Below, piece after piece: positions 36,939 to 49,411 of a DNA stretch of 64,000 nt (the first letter of the stretch is position 1; every line of letters starts with the position of its first letter). The position numbers and the translations under genes are program-made. Location: positions 62,001 through 126,000 of the forward strand of contig NZ_NSFV01000012.1 of assembly GCF_002295115.1 (NCBI RefSeq), written 5' to 3'. The stretch is from Mesorhizobium sp. WSM4311 (GTDB taxonomy: Bacteria > Pseudomonadota > Alphaproteobacteria > Rhizobiales > Rhizobiaceae). The notes beneath the pieces are model-generated. The model saw only the letters and a list, made by a program, of their open reading frames with translations, was not told the DNA's origin and did no database searches.

Positions 36939-37778
36939 ATGCGTTTCGAAGGTACGGCGGCCTATGTCGCCGACAAGGATCTGATGGTGGCCGTCAACGC
37001 GGCGATCGCGCTGGAGCGGCCCCTGCTGGTCAAGGGCGAGCCCGGCACCGGCAAGACCGAGCTTGCCCGCCAGGTGGCGGCGGCACTTGGCCTCGATCTC
37101 ATCGAATGGCACGTCAAATCGACGACGCGAGCCCAGCAAGGCCTTTACGAGTATGACGCCGTGTCGCGGCTGCGCGACAGCCAGCTCGGCGACGCCAGGT
37201 TCAACGACATCAAGAACTACATCAAGCGCGGCAAGCTCTGGGAGGCGTTCGCTGCGGGCAAGAAGGTCGTGCTCCTCATCGACGAGATCGACAAGGCCGA
37301 CATCGAGTTCCCCAACGACCTGCTGCAGGAACTCGATCGGATGGAGTTCTTCGTCTACGAGACCGGCGAGACCATCCGCGCTGCTATCAGACCGATCGTC
37401 ATCATCACCTCCAACAATGAGAAGGAACTGCCGGACGCCTTCCTGCGCCGCTGCTTCTTCCACTACATCCGCTTTCCCGACGTCGACACCCTGCACAGGA
37501 TCGTCGACGTCCACTATCCCGGCATCAAGCAGAATCTGGTGCGCGCGGCCCTCACCCAGTTCTACGAGATCCGCGAGGTACCGGGCCTGAAGAAAAAACC
37601 ATCGACCTCCGAGGCGCTCGACTGGATCCGCCTGCTGGTCGCCGACGACATCGCGCCCGAGGATTTGCGCGCCGACCCGAAGAACGCATTGCCCAAGCTG
37701 CATGGCGCGCTGCTGAAGAACGAACAGGACGTGCATCTGTTCGAGCGGCTGGCTTTCATGGCCAGAAGGCAGCAATAG
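36939..37778 (+). CDS. MoxR family AAA+ ATPase
   Basis: A 279-residue ATPase. Walker A is GEPGTGKTE (residues 33-41), Walker B VVLLIDEIDKAD, sensor 1 IVIITSNNEKELPDAFLRRC. MoxR proteins act as chaperones that activate enzyme complexes together with a VWA-domain partner; such a partner (38324-39514) is in the same run. AAGGAG precedes the ATG. Confidence 0.93.
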   Translation: MRFEGTAAYVADKDLMVAVNAAIALERPLLVKGEPGTGKTELARQVAAALGLDLIEWHVKSTTRAQQGLYEYDAVSRLRDSQLGDARFNDIKNYIKRGKLWEAFAAGKKVVLLIDEIDKADIEFPNDLLQELDRMEFFVYETGETIRAAIRPIVIITSNNEKELPDAFLRRCFFHYIRFPDVDTLHRIVDVHYPGIKQNLVRAALTQFYEIREVPGLKKKPSTSEALDWIRLLVADDIAPEDLRADPKNALPKLHGALLKNEQDVHLFERLAFMARRQQ

Positions 37779-37869
37779 GGCCGCAGCAATAGCGCTTTCC
37801 CTTCCGTGGACCGTTGCCGCCGGCCGGACGGGAAGGCAGCTTCGGCCGCAATCTTTCGCAGGAGATGAA

Positions 37870-38316
37870 ATGTCTGAGATTATTGTCCGCCCGCTCGCGC
37901 AGTCCGACCACGCCGACTGGAAGCGCCTGTGGACCGACTACCTGACCTTCTACGAAACCAGGCTGCCGGAAGAGGTCTATGCCGTCACCTGGAAGCGGCT
38001 GTTCACGGCAGGCGAATTCGAGCCGAAGGGTTTTATCGCCACGCTCGACGGCAAGGCCGTCGGCCTCACCCACTATCTCTACCATCGCTCGGGCTGGTCC
38101 GAGAAAAACAACTGCTATCTGCAGGATCTGTTCGCCGACCCGGATGTGCGCGGCAAGGGCATCGGTGCCGCGCTGATCAATGCCGTAAAGCAGGAAGCGG
38201 CAAAGATCGGCGTCAAGAACGTCTACTGGATGACGCACGAAACCAACACCACGGCGCGCAAGCTCTACGACCACGTGGCGCGCCGCACCGGCTTCATCGA
38301 GTATGATCTGCTATAA
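37870..38316 (+). CDS. GNAT family N-acetyltransferase
   Basis: A 148-residue acetyltransferase. The acetyl-CoA loop is LQDLFADPDVRGKGIGAAL, and NTTARKLYDHVARRTGFIEYD is the C-terminal motif. Substrate is unknown, probably a small amine or protein N-terminus. AGGAG lies before the ATG. It is placed between the MoxR and VWA genes, 7 bases before the latter. Confidence 0.92.
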   Translation: MSEIIVRPLAQSDHADWKRLWTDYLTFYETRLPEEVYAVTWKRLFTAGEFEPKGFIATLDGKAVGLTHYLYHRSGWSEKNNCYLQDLFADPDVRGKGIGAALINAVKQEAAKIGVKNVYWMTHETNTTARKLYDHVARRTGFIEYDLL

Positions 38317-38323
38317 ATAGAAA

Positions 38324-39514
38324 ATGTTCATCCCTTTCTTCCTCGAACTGAAGGCTGCACGCGTTCCCGTCTCGCTCCGGGAATATCTGTCGCTGCTGGA
38401 GGGGCTGGAAGCCGGGCTGGTCGACTACGATGTCGAGGGTTTTTACTACCTGGCCCGCGCCGCCTTGGTGAAGGATGAGCGCCACATCGACCGCTTCGAC
38501 CAGGTGTTCGCGCATGTCTTCAAGGGCATCGAGGCGCTGGGCGGACCGGATGCGGTCGATGTCGCCAATATTCCCGAGGAATGGCTGCGCCGGCTTGCCG
38601 AAAAGCACCTGACCGAGGAGGAGAAAAAGCTGGTCGAGGCGCTCGGCGGCTTCGAAAGGCTGATGGAGACCCTGAAGCAAAGGCTCGAGGAGCAAAAAGG
38701 CCGCCACCAGGGCGGCTCGAAATGGATCGGCACCGGCGGCACCTCGCCCTTCGGCGCCTATGGCTACAATCCCGAAGGCGTGCGCATCGGCCAGCACGAA
38801 AGCCGCAACCGCCGCGCGGTGAAGGTCTGGGACAAGCGCGAGTTCCGCAATTTCGACGATGCCGTCGAGCTCGGCACCCGCAACATCAAGATCGCGCTGA
38901 AACGCCTGCGCCGCTGGGTGCGCGAAGGTGCCGAGGAGGAATTCGACCTGCCCGGCACCATCCACGCCACCGCCGAGCATGGCTATCTCGACGTGCAGAC
39001 GCGGCCCGAGCGGCGCAATGCGGTGAAGCTTTTGATGTTCTTCGATGTCGGCGGCTCGATGGACGACCACATCAAGAGCGTCGAGGAGCTGTTTTCAGCG
39101 GCCCGCGCCGAATTCCGCCAGCTCGAATATTTCTACTTTCACAACTGCCTCTACGAGGGCGTGTGGAAGGACAACCGGCGCCGCCATGCGGAGGTGATGC
39201 CGACCTTCGACCTCCTCCACAAATACGGGCCGGACTATAAGGTGATCGTCGTCGGCGACGCCTCGATGAGCCCTTACGAGATCGCCCACCCCGGTGGGTC
39301 AGTGGAGCACTGGAATCCGGAGGCCGGCGCCGTCTGGCTCGGCCGCCTGCTGCGGCAATGGCCGAACGCGGTATGGCTCAACCCCGAGAGCGAAAAGAAC
39401 TGGGGCTATACCCATTCGATCGCCATGATCCGCGACATCTTCGGCGGCCGCATGTTCCCGCTGACGCTGGCCGGACTCGAAAGCGCGACGAAGCAGCTTT
39501 CTCGAAAACATTGA
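38324..39514 (+). CDS. VWA domain-containing CoxE-like protein
   Basis: A 396-residue cytosolic protein. The N-terminal helical half starts FFLELKAARVPVSLREYLSLL; the C-terminal half is a VWA domain with the metal-site DxGxS in FFDVGGSMDD and HNCLYEGVWKDNRRRH, VVGDASMSPYE further on. CoxE-type proteins work with MoxR ATPases to mature metal enzymes, as in CO dehydrogenase. The target enzyme here is not evident. Confidence 0.9.
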   Translation: MFIPFFLELKAARVPVSLREYLSLLEGLEAGLVDYDVEGFYYLARAALVKDERHIDRFDQVFAHVFKGIEALGGPDAVDVANIPEEWLRRLAEKHLTEEEKKLVEALGGFERLMETLKQRLEEQKGRHQGGSKWIGTGGTSPFGAYGYNPEGVRIGQHESRNRRAVKVWDKREFRNFDDAVELGTRNIKIALKRLRRWVREGAEEEFDLPGTIHATAEHGYLDVQTRPERRNAVKLLMFFDVGGSMDDHIKSVEELFSAARAEFRQLEYFYFHNCLYEGVWKDNRRRHAEVMPTFDLLHKYGPDYKVIVVGDASMSPYEIAHPGGSVEHWNPEAGAVWLGRLLRQWPNAVWLNPESEKNWGYTHSIAMIRDIFGGRMFPLTLAGLESATKQLSRKH

Positions 39515-39533
39515 AGGACCGACGGGAAATCCG

Positions 39534-40331
39534 ATGACCTGCTTCCTCTGTCTGCAGTGCGGCGTCCAATTTGCGGCGACGGAGACGCCGCTGCAGCACT
39601 GCCCGGTCTGCGAGGATGAGCGGCAGTTCGTGCGCTGGGAAGGCCAGGCCTGGATAACCCCGCGGGAGCTTGCCACCGGGCATCGGCTGGTGACGAGGGA
39701 CGATGCCGGCGTGCTCGGCTTCGGCATCGAGCCGCGCTTCGCCATAGGCCAGCGGGCGCAGCTGGTGCAGACGACGCACGGCAATGTGCTGTGGGACTGC
39801 GTCTCGATGGTGAGCGAGGAGGCGGTGGCCGAGATCAACCGTCGCGGCGGCCTGGCGGCCATCGCCATCTCGCACTGCCACTTCTACTCGGCGATGGCCT
39901 GTTGGAGCGAGGCGTTTGGCGGCGTGCCGATCTATCTCCACGCCGACGACCGCCAATGGATCATGCGGCCGCATCCCTCGATCGTCAGCTGGCAAGGCCA
40001 GACGCTTGCCATAAACCCGTCGCTGACGCTCATCCGCTGCGGCGGCCACTTTTCCGGCAGCCAGGTGCTGCACTGGCAGCGCGAGGGCGGCAACGCGCTG
40101 CTGACCGGCGACACCGTGCAGGTGACGCCGACGCGCCGCCATGTCAGCTTCATGTACAGTTATCCCAACCAGATACCGCTCAACGCGGCAGCTGTCCGCC
40201 GCATCGCGACGGCGCTTGAACCATTCGACTTCAACGATATCCGCGGCGCATGGTGGGACCTGAACATCATCGGCGGCGCAAAGGCGGCATTCAACGCATC
40301 GGTGGCTCGTTATCTCGCCGCCATCGCATGA
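39534..40331 (+). CDS. Metallo-beta-lactamase fold protein with N-terminal zinc ribbon
   Basis: A 265-residue protein. Two CxxC-type pairs (CLQC, CPVC) at residues 6-24 form a small zinc ribbon. The MBL core then shows ISHCHFYSAMACW where HxHxDH is expected, GGHFSGSQVLHW as the second His region and LLTGDTVQVTP. The Asp-His of the first motif is replaced, so the metal site is non-standard. Reaction unknown. It closely follows the VWA gene (19 bases). Confidence 0.8.
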   Translation: MTCFLCLQCGVQFAATETPLQHCPVCEDERQFVRWEGQAWITPRELATGHRLVTRDDAGVLGFGIEPRFAIGQRAQLVQTTHGNVLWDCVSMVSEEAVAEINRRGGLAAIAISHCHFYSAMACWSEAFGGVPIYLHADDRQWIMRPHPSIVSWQGQTLAINPSLTLIRCGGHFSGSQVLHWQREGGNALLTGDTVQVTPTRRHVSFMYSYPNQIPLNAAAVRRIATALEPFDFNDIRGAWWDLNIIGGAKAAFNASVARYLAAIA

Positions 40332-40429
40332 CGGCGATCGAAAATGCGAGAAAATCCGGTAACAAATGCCTATGTTGGTGCGAATATAGCTTGCAACCAA
40401 GAACGAGCCGCCAAGGCTGAGGAGATCAA

Positions 40430-40834
40430 ATGGACACCCAAACCTACCCCGTCACCCGCACCGATGCCGAATGGCGCGCCCGGCTGACGCCGGAGCAATA
40501 TGCGGTCATGCGCAATCACGGCACCGAGCGGCCGGGCAGCTGCGCCTTGCTCTACGAGAAGCGCGCCGGCACATTTTCCTGCGTCGGCTGCGACCAGTCG
40601 CTGTTCGAATCCAAGCTGAAGTTCGAGAGCGGCACCGGCTGGCCGAGCTTCAACGACCCGGTGCCCGGCTCGATCGAGACCACTGTCGACCGCAGCTACG
40701 GCATGGTCCGCACCGAGTGCCATTGCTCGCGCTGCGGCAGCCATCTCGGCCACGTCTTCGAGGATGGCCCGCCGCCGACCGGCCTGCGCTACTGCATTAA
40801 TGGCGTGGCGCTGAAATTCGAACCGGCGGCTTGA
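40430..40834 (+). CDS. msrB: Peptide-methionine (R)-S-oxide reductase MsrB
   Basis: A 134-residue enzyme. Zinc cysteines are C51, C54, C99 and C102, SGTGWPSF is the substrate loop and the catalytic C122 is in LRYCINGVAL. It reduces methionine-R-sulfoxide in proteins. The usual second resolving cysteine is not evident. A strong terminator follows. Confidence 0.96.
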   Translation: MDTQTYPVTRTDAEWRARLTPEQYAVMRNHGTERPGSCALLYEKRAGTFSCVGCDQSLFESKLKFESGTGWPSFNDPVPGSIETTVDRSYGMVRTECHCSRCGSHLGHVFEDGPPPTGLRYCINGVALKFEPAA

Positions 40835-40854
40835 TGCCTCGGAAAAGACTTCGC

Positions 40855-40880
40855 AAAGGGCGGCTTCAGCCGCCCTTTTT
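40855..40880 (+). terminator. Rho-independent terminator of msrB
   Basis: AAAGGGCGGC/GCCGCCCTTT stem with a TTCA tetraloop and trailing T residues. It is nearly symmetric, so it can also end the convergent gene at 40889. Confidence 0.9.
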
Positions 40881-40888
40881 CGTTTGGC

Positions 40889-41185
40889 TCATGCCACGAC
40901 CGTCGCGATCAGCCAGAGCGCCGCACCCAACATCATCAGCTGCGCCTTCAGGCCGCCGCCCTTCTCCACCGTCCGCCAGACGGCGATGGTGAGGAAGATA
41001 TTGTAGGGAACGGGGAGGAAATGCACCACCAGCACCAGCCACAGCGGCAGCTTCAATCCAAGCAGGATCAGCGCCAGCGCCGAAGAGAGGATGCTCAAGA
41101 TCGTCCCGACGAGCAGCATGTCGCGCCAGAACAGCCGGTCGAGCGGCGCTTCACCCCTCCAGCGCGTACGGAAAAAGTCCGTCAT
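40889..41185 (-). CDS. Small membrane protein of unknown function
   Basis: A 98-residue protein with three hydrophobic helices (about 24-44, 48-70 and 78-97) after a charged N-terminus FRTRWRGEAPLDRLFWRD. I do not recognise a family. It follows the 146-residue gene by 10 bases in the same direction, suggesting a small operon. Confidence 0.75.
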   Translation of the reverse strand: MTDFFRTRWRGEAPLDRLFWRDMLLVGTILSILSSALALILLGLKLPLWLVLVVHFLPVPYNIFLTIAVWRTVEKGGGLKAQLMMLGAALWLIATVVA

Positions 41186-41195
41186 CGCCGACGCG

Positions 41196-41636
41196 TCACC
41201 CCTGCCCCAGAACGTCGGTCACGGCCTCTTCGAAGCGTGTGCACTCCCTCACCAGCCAGTCGGTCATGGCCGGCCAGTTGTCTTCGGCGTAGCAGTTCAC
41301 CCGCCACACCGAGTTGATGCCGAGACCCTGGCAACTCTGTTCGGGCTTGAGCTTCAGCCTGGCCTCGATCGCCGGCTGGAAAGGCTTCAGCCGCGACCAG
41401 GACTCCGTGGCGCCGAACTTTTCGTTGCGCCCGAAGAAGACGCCGACTTGGTTCTGCGCCGGCGCGACATACATCGAAAGCACCAAAGCGAAATCCGGCA
41501 GCCCGCGCTGCCAGAACCACGGCCCCCGCCTTGCAAGCGTGGCTCTTTCTTGCGGATGCCGCTCGGCGAACAGTGCCCAGAAGCCGCGATGGCGGAACTC
41601 CGAGGCACGGCGGCCACCGAAGTCGAATTCGTTCAT
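41196..41636 (-). CDS. Hypothetical soluble protein (DUF4268-like)
   Basis: A 146-residue protein with aromatic-rich N-terminal half (FRHRGFWALFAERHPQER) and an acidic C-terminus (WLVRECTRFEEAVTDVLG). The pattern vaguely resembles DUF4268, a domain often found next to nuclease domains, but no nuclease part is present. The assignment is weak. No signal peptide or membrane segment. Confidence 0.65.
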   Translation of the reverse strand: MNEFDFGGRRASEFRHRGFWALFAERHPQERATLARRGPWFWQRGLPDFALVLSMYVAPAQNQVGVFFGRNEKFGATESWSRLKPFQPAIEARLKLKPEQSCQGLGINSVWRVNCYAEDNWPAMTDWLVRECTRFEEAVTDVLGQG

Positions 41637-41849
41637 GGCCGGCTGCCCCGCTGCCCGAGGCTGTTTCGAAATTCGTTCTGGCGAGTCATATGATGGCGTT
41701 TTGAGAACGTAGCGTAGCGGACATTTGGGTCCGCACGCAACGCAGGCGCAGAAAACGCCAGGACAGCCAATGCGGCAGACGCCGCATTTGGTCGCGGCCG
41801 AGGACGGCGTGTACCGTCAGATCTCGTCGCCCGTATCTGGCGAACGGGA

Positions 41850-42578
41850 TCAATGCTTCTCCTTCGCTGCGCGATGCATAGCGGCAAAGTCTGCCAAGGT
41901 TGGAAAATGACCTCCGACCTTCGGCTGGGCAAGAGGCCGCTTCGTTGCACCTGACCCCTCCATCCCAAACCTGCGGTCGATCCAAACGCTGGCGAGCCCG
42001 ATGCTCTCTGCCGGCGCATGATCATGAAACAGACTCTGGGCCACATGAAGGACTTCATCCTGCTGAATGCCCAGATCCTGCTTCAGCCTGCCGAACAGGA
42101 AACGGAAGTTGCCCAGATCCGGCTTGTAGCTGCCTATGTCTTCCGCCGTGTAAACGGCATCGAAGCTCACACCGAGCTTGCGGTTTGAAGCCGCGAAACT
42201 CTGGCCGTCGACATTGGACAATACGACCAAACGGAAGTGCTGTTTCAGATAGGCCAGCGCCTCCCTGGAATCCGGAAAGGCGGGCCAATCGGGCACCGAG
42301 GTGCCGAAACGTTCATGCAGATCAGCCTGCGCGGTGATCTCCCAATGTCGAGCCAGCCTTGCGTGCACTGCCGCCAACAGTGTTTTGTAGTGCAAGGAAG
42401 GAGTCTCGGCTTCCTGCCGCGTCTCTATTTCCCCATAGGTTTCCAACGCTTCGTTTCGGCTGATTTCGCGATTTGCCATGCTCAAAAGCGGCTGAAGTGC
42501 GTTCCAGATGCCGGTTTCCCAGTCGATGAGCGTGCCATAGACATCGAATGTCAGCGCTTTGAAACGAGTCAAATCCAT
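41850..42578 (-). CDS. Type II haloacid dehalogenase-like HAD hydrolase
   Basis: A 242-residue HAD protein. Motif I FDVYGTLIDWE supplies the nucleophile Asp, motif II is LVVLSNVDGQS and motif III is near SYKPDLGNFRFL. It is of the type II (L-2-haloacid dehalogenase) group by length and cap position, but many members act on other substrates. GAGGA lies 8 bases before ATG 42578. The AraC regulator 80 bases upstream in the same direction may be related. Confidence 0.88.
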   Translation of the reverse strand: MDLTRFKALTFDVYGTLIDWETGIWNALQPLLSMANREISRNEALETYGEIETRQEAETPSLHYKTLLAAVHARLARHWEITAQADLHERFGTSVPDWPAFPDSREALAYLKQHFRLVVLSNVDGQSFAASNRKLGVSFDAVYTAEDIGSYKPDLGNFRFLFGRLKQDLGIQQDEVLHVAQSLFHDHAPAESIGLASVWIDRRFGMEGSGATKRPLAQPKVGGHFPTLADFAAMHRAAKEKH

Positions 42579-42658
42579 ATCGGTGATCCTCACACACGCG
42601 TAATTTCCGTATCCGTAGCGCCGCGCGAGGCCGATATCTCGGCAGAACCTTCCGGATT

Positions 42659-43411
42659 TTAGGCTTTTCCTCCCGTTCTTCCGAGCAGATTTCGGCGAAT
42701 TTCGGCCGGGGTTGAGTTTCGCTCCCGCCGCATTGCGCGCGTCAAGGCGCTCTGGTCAGAGTGACCACTGAAAATCGCGATATCCGCGATGGAAAGGCGC
42801 GGATCGGCAAGCAGCCGTTCAGCCGCATCGAGGCGCATCGCAACCAAATGCGCGTGCGGCGTGGTCGCGCGCCGTCTGGTGAAGGCTTCATGCAGACGGG
42901 TTGGGCTCATCCCTGCCGCTTCCGCGATATCCGCAATGCGGATTGGCTCGGCAAGCTTTCGTTGCATGAACGCCGTGGCTCTTCTGACAGCAAGCTCTGC
43001 GCGATCCGGACGATCCCTTGCAGGAGCGATGCGATCCAGCAGCAATGTGGACCAGGCGTCTCGAAGCGAGGCGGAAAGCTCCTGCGATGTCGCCAGCACC
43101 GCCATGTAGTCGATCAGGCCGTGAACCTCCCGGCCGATCGCAAAAAATGCGGGTATGTCTTCATCCGGCTCCCGGATGCCGAGGCGGGACGGCAGGTCGA
43201 GTACGACGAAAGAGCCCGTTTGTTTGGCGTAGAACGCGTGCTGGCAACCGGCAGAAACAAAGACGCCAGTGCTGCCCGAAACCCGTCCTGAACGGTGCCC
43301 CAGATCGATTTCGAGTGCTCCGGAAACCGGTAGGACCACTTGGGGATAGTCATGCTGGTGCCTCTCGACCTCCCCGGAATATCTTCGGATTTCAACGACG
43401 GTCTCGTTCAT
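42659..43411 (-). CDS. AraC family transcriptional regulator
   Basis: A 250-residue regulator with an N-terminal cupin (HQHDYPQVVLPVSGALEID) and C-terminal double helix-turn-helix: IRIADIAEAAGMSPTRLHEA and LSIADIAIFSGHSDQSALTR. The inducer is unknown. ATG 43411 has CAGGAC upstream. It may regulate the haloacid dehalogenase-like gene downstream. Confidence 0.92.
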   Translation of the reverse strand: MNETVVEIRRYSGEVERHQHDYPQVVLPVSGALEIDLGHRSGRVSGSTGVFVSAGCQHAFYAKQTGSFVVLDLPSRLGIREPDEDIPAFFAIGREVHGLIDYMAVLATSQELSASLRDAWSTLLLDRIAPARDRPDRAELAVRRATAFMQRKLAEPIRIADIAEAAGMSPTRLHEAFTRRRATTPHAHLVAMRLDAAERLLADPRLSIADIAIFSGHSDQSALTRAMRRERNSTPAEIRRNLLGRTGGKA

Positions 43412-43986
43412 CGACAAGTCCTGCGTAAGCGTGGGCATCGCTCTCGGTGATGCGACGCCGCCGAAGACGGTTCGTTTGGATTTAAACCCCGTGTGCTGAA
43501 CGACCAGTCTTTTGTGGAGAACATCCCTCGGCTCCGTTGTAGCGGAGCACAGCGCCGGCGCGAAGAGCGTTTATCCCAGCACAACTTTCAAGACTTGCTC
43601 ACAGTCCGCGAGGCCAACGGTCTTGGTGTTCTCGGTTGGTAGGGAAAACTTTGCGGCAGGTGACCACTGAGCTGCAGGCGACCAAGCATGTCTCCCGAAA
43701 GTGGGCACCGGTTTCGGGATAAAGACATGCGTAAAATCAAAACCTAAAGCGCATGGAGCGAACCCGAAGGATCGCGACGCACTTTAAGCAGCGGTCCAAA
43801 TTTAGATGCGCTCCGCCCTCGATATGCCGATCCGAAATCGAGGGGCCTCGGCTTCACGCGGCGGCCAGGATCGATTTCGTCATCCTGAGCCGCCCGGCCT
43901 GCTCATGTGACGCCACCGCCATCGCTGGCCGAGGCGCGGCGGCCGCCGACGTCAAACCACTCATGGCCGGTTTCCGGCCACGCGCC
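43412..43986. other. Gene-free interval between AraC and gapR containing repeat DNA
   Basis: 575 bases with no convincing gene. About a hundred bases belong to the palindromic repeat at 43685-43790; CTCCGTTGTAGCGGAG near 43540 is another small hairpin. The rest is AT-richer than its neighbours and must hold the AraC promoter. Confidence 0.55.
43685..43790. repeat. Rhizobial palindromic repeat (AGCATG...CATGC family)
   Basis: AGCATGTCTCCCGAAAGTGG and the facing AAAGACATGC form the palindromic head, followed by the AT-rich body GTAAAATCAAAACC and the tail AAGCGCATGGAGCG. The head is clearly related to the elements at 5031-5100 and 49774-49867 (shared CCCGAAA core). Confidence 0.8.
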
Positions 43987-44247
43987 TTACACCATGCCGA
44001 GCGCGGCCATGTACAGATCGAGGATCGCATCCTCTTCCTGGCGCTCGGCCTGGTCCTTCTTGCGCAGGCGGATGATGGTGCGCATCGCCTTGGTGTCGAA
44101 GCCGGTGCCCTTGGCCTCGGCGAACACTTCCTTGATGTCGTCGGCGATCGTCTTCTTCTCTTCCTCGAGCCGCTCGATGCGCTCGATGAAGGCACGCAGC
44201 TGGCCGGCGGCAACAGTCTGGCTGGTCTCGGTGATATCGTCGGCCAT
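43987..44247 (-). CDS. gapR: GapR/DUF2312 nucleoid-associated protein
   Basis: An 86-residue helical protein. QLRAFIERIERLEEEKKTIA and DDIKEVFAEAKGTGFDTKAM are diagnostic of DUF2312/GapR, which in Caulobacter binds overtwisted DNA ahead of replication and transcription. ATG 44247 gives the canonical N-terminus. It is alone, downstream of pyc on the other side. Confidence 0.95.
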   Translation of the reverse strand: MADDITETSQTVAAGQLRAFIERIERLEEEKKTIADDIKEVFAEAKGTGFDTKAMRTIIRLRKKDQAERQEEDAILDLYMAALGMV

Positions 44248-44406
44248 GTTTTTCTCCAAAAGGGTTCGGCGCCGCGACTCGGCGAAAGACGGCGGCAAAT
44301 TTGAGCCGGTTCGATGCCCGACCGGCGGCGGCGGGTCAAGCTGTTATCGAACAAGGCATGGGGGCTGCCGACAGAAGCCGACAGCCTGCCCGCCCTTTGC
44401 CGCTTC

Positions 44407-47865
<3,459 letters not shown>

Positions 47866-47949
47866 GGACTGGGCTCCAGCAGCGGCAGGGACGGGAAATC
47901 GGTGCAATGATTAGCGTGAAAATGCTGCAGTGCAAACAAAATCAACGCC

Positions 47950-47969
47950 GGTTTAAACCGATTTAAATC
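47950..47969. promoter_or_regulatory. Two abutting palindromes upstream of pyc
   Basis: GGTTTAAACC and GATTTAAATC are perfect 10-base palindromes lying directly next to each other about 85 bases before the pyc start. They look like tandem operator half-sites; the regulator is unknown. Confidence 0.5.
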
Positions 47970-48095
47970 AATTATCCGGCCAACACTCGCATGCCTTAGC
48001 CCGAACGGACGGAACAATGACGACAATTTCGATCCTGGATGCGATCTCTCCGCCTGAGAGGTGCCGGCAAGAAAGATCATCGCCGACCCGAACGC

Positions 48096-48133
48096 ACCAA
48101 AAGAAAATGCCCGGCGCGTCGCGCCGGGCATCT
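48096..48133 (-). terminator. Rho-independent terminator of the substrate-binding protein gene
   Basis: ATGCCCGGCGCG pairs exactly with CGCGCCGGGCAT (12 bp, 1-base centre), followed on the minus strand by TTTTCTTTT. A strong hairpin 26 bases after the LivK stop. Confidence 0.92.
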
Positions 48134-48158
48134 TGGATTTCAGACCTGCCAGAGCAGC

Positions 48159-49274
48159 TTATTTCGGGAACCAGGAATACTTGCCGTCGTCCTTCTTCTT
48201 CCACTCGTACATGATGTAGCCCGGCAGCTTCGGGTCGCCCTTGGCGTCATAGGCAAGATCGCCCAGCACGGTCGGGAACGGGCCGCTTTCATGCATCGCC
48301 TTGGCGACGGCCTGCGGGTCGTTCGTCTTGGCGGCAGCGGCCGCCTCGGCGACCACCTGCACGGCGGCGTAGGCGTAGAGCGTGTAGGCTTCCGGCTCGA
48401 AGCCCTGCGCGCGGAACTTCTCGACGAGTTCCTTGTTGGCCGGGATCAGGCGCGGATCGGGTCCGAACGTGTTGAGCGTGCCGGCGACGGCGTCGCCCGC
48501 GATCGCGGCGAGTTCGTCCGTCACGATGCCGTCACCCGACATCATCGGCGCCTTGAGGCCCTGGTCCGCCGACTGGCGGATGATCAGGCCGGCTTCGGTA
48601 TGCAGGCCGCCCCAGTAGATCAGGGTGACGCCGGCTTCCTTCATCTTGGCGATGAGCGCCGAGAAGTCCTTGTCGCCGACATTGACGCCTTCATACATCA
48701 CTTCCTTGACGCCCGCGGCGTTCATCGCCTTCTTGGTTTCATCGGCGAGGCCCTGGCCATAAGGGGTCTTGTCGTGCACGACGGCGACCTTGGCATCCTT
48801 GAAGTTCGCGGCGATGTAGGCGCCGGCGATGCTGCCCTGCTGATCGTCGCGTCCGCAGGTGCGGAACACGTTCCACAGACCGCGCTCGGTGAACTTCGGG
48901 TTGGTCGCGGCCGGCGTGATTTCGACGATGTTGTTTTCGGCGTAGACTTCCGAGGCCGGGATCGAGACGCCCGAGTTGAAGTGGCCGATCACGAACTTGA
49001 CGCCGTCGCCGACGAACTTGTTGGCGACCGAGATGCCTTGCTTCGGATCGGAGACGTCGTCGCCGACTTCGAGCTTGATCTGCTCGCCGTTGATACCGCC
49101 CTTGGCATTGATCTCGGCGACCGCCGCCTCTGCGCCCTTCTGCAGCTGTGCGCCGAAGGCCGCATTCGGACCGGTGATCGGACCGGCAACGCCGAACATT
49201 ACATCAGCCCACGCGTTGCCGCCGAACGCGACAAGCGCGGTCAGGGCGACGGCGGACAAAAGTGACTTTTTCAT
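48159..49274 (-). CDS. Branched-chain amino acid ABC transporter substrate-binding protein
   Basis: A 371-residue periplasmic protein with a signal peptide (1-23, ending GNAWA). The Leu/Ile/Val-binding family is shown by VAGPITGPNAAFGAQLQKGAE, LEVGDDVSDPKQGISVANKF and VIGHFNSGVSIPASEVYAEN. It captures branched-chain or related amino acids. It follows the LivHMGF-DUF6867 operon but has its own terminator and a 137-base gap, allowing high expression. Confidence 0.95.
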   Translation of the reverse strand: MKKSLLSAVALTALVAFGGNAWADVMFGVAGPITGPNAAFGAQLQKGAEAAVAEINAKGGINGEQIKLEVGDDVSDPKQGISVANKFVGDGVKFVIGHFNSGVSIPASEVYAENNIVEITPAATNPKFTERGLWNVFRTCGRDDQQGSIAGAYIAANFKDAKVAVVHDKTPYGQGLADETKKAMNAAGVKEVMYEGVNVGDKDFSALIAKMKEAGVTLIYWGGLHTEAGLIIRQSADQGLKAPMMSGDGIVTDELAAIAGDAVAGTLNTFGPDPRLIPANKELVEKFRAQGFEPEAYTLYAYAAVQVVAEAAAAAKTNDPQAVAKAMHESGPFPTVLGDLAYDAKGDPKLPGYIMYEWKKKDDGKYSWFPK

Positions 49275-49411
49275 TTAAACGCTCCCATTAACGGAGTGGG
49301 CGTGGATGAAGCTTTCATGCGATGCCCACCCTTATCGCAGAAAGCATAGTTTGCCGATTTTCAGGCACTTGTCACGCCGATTCATCCCTGACCCGGCGTT
49401 AATGATGAACG

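Noticed and set aside
40610..40625. tRNA-like TTCGAATCC string
   Set aside because: It lies inside msrB and has no surrounding cloverleaf; no tRNA genes were found in the window.
43412..43986. CRISPR or regular repeat array in the gap before gapR
   Set aside because: Only one palindromic element is present; no regularly spaced direct repeats.
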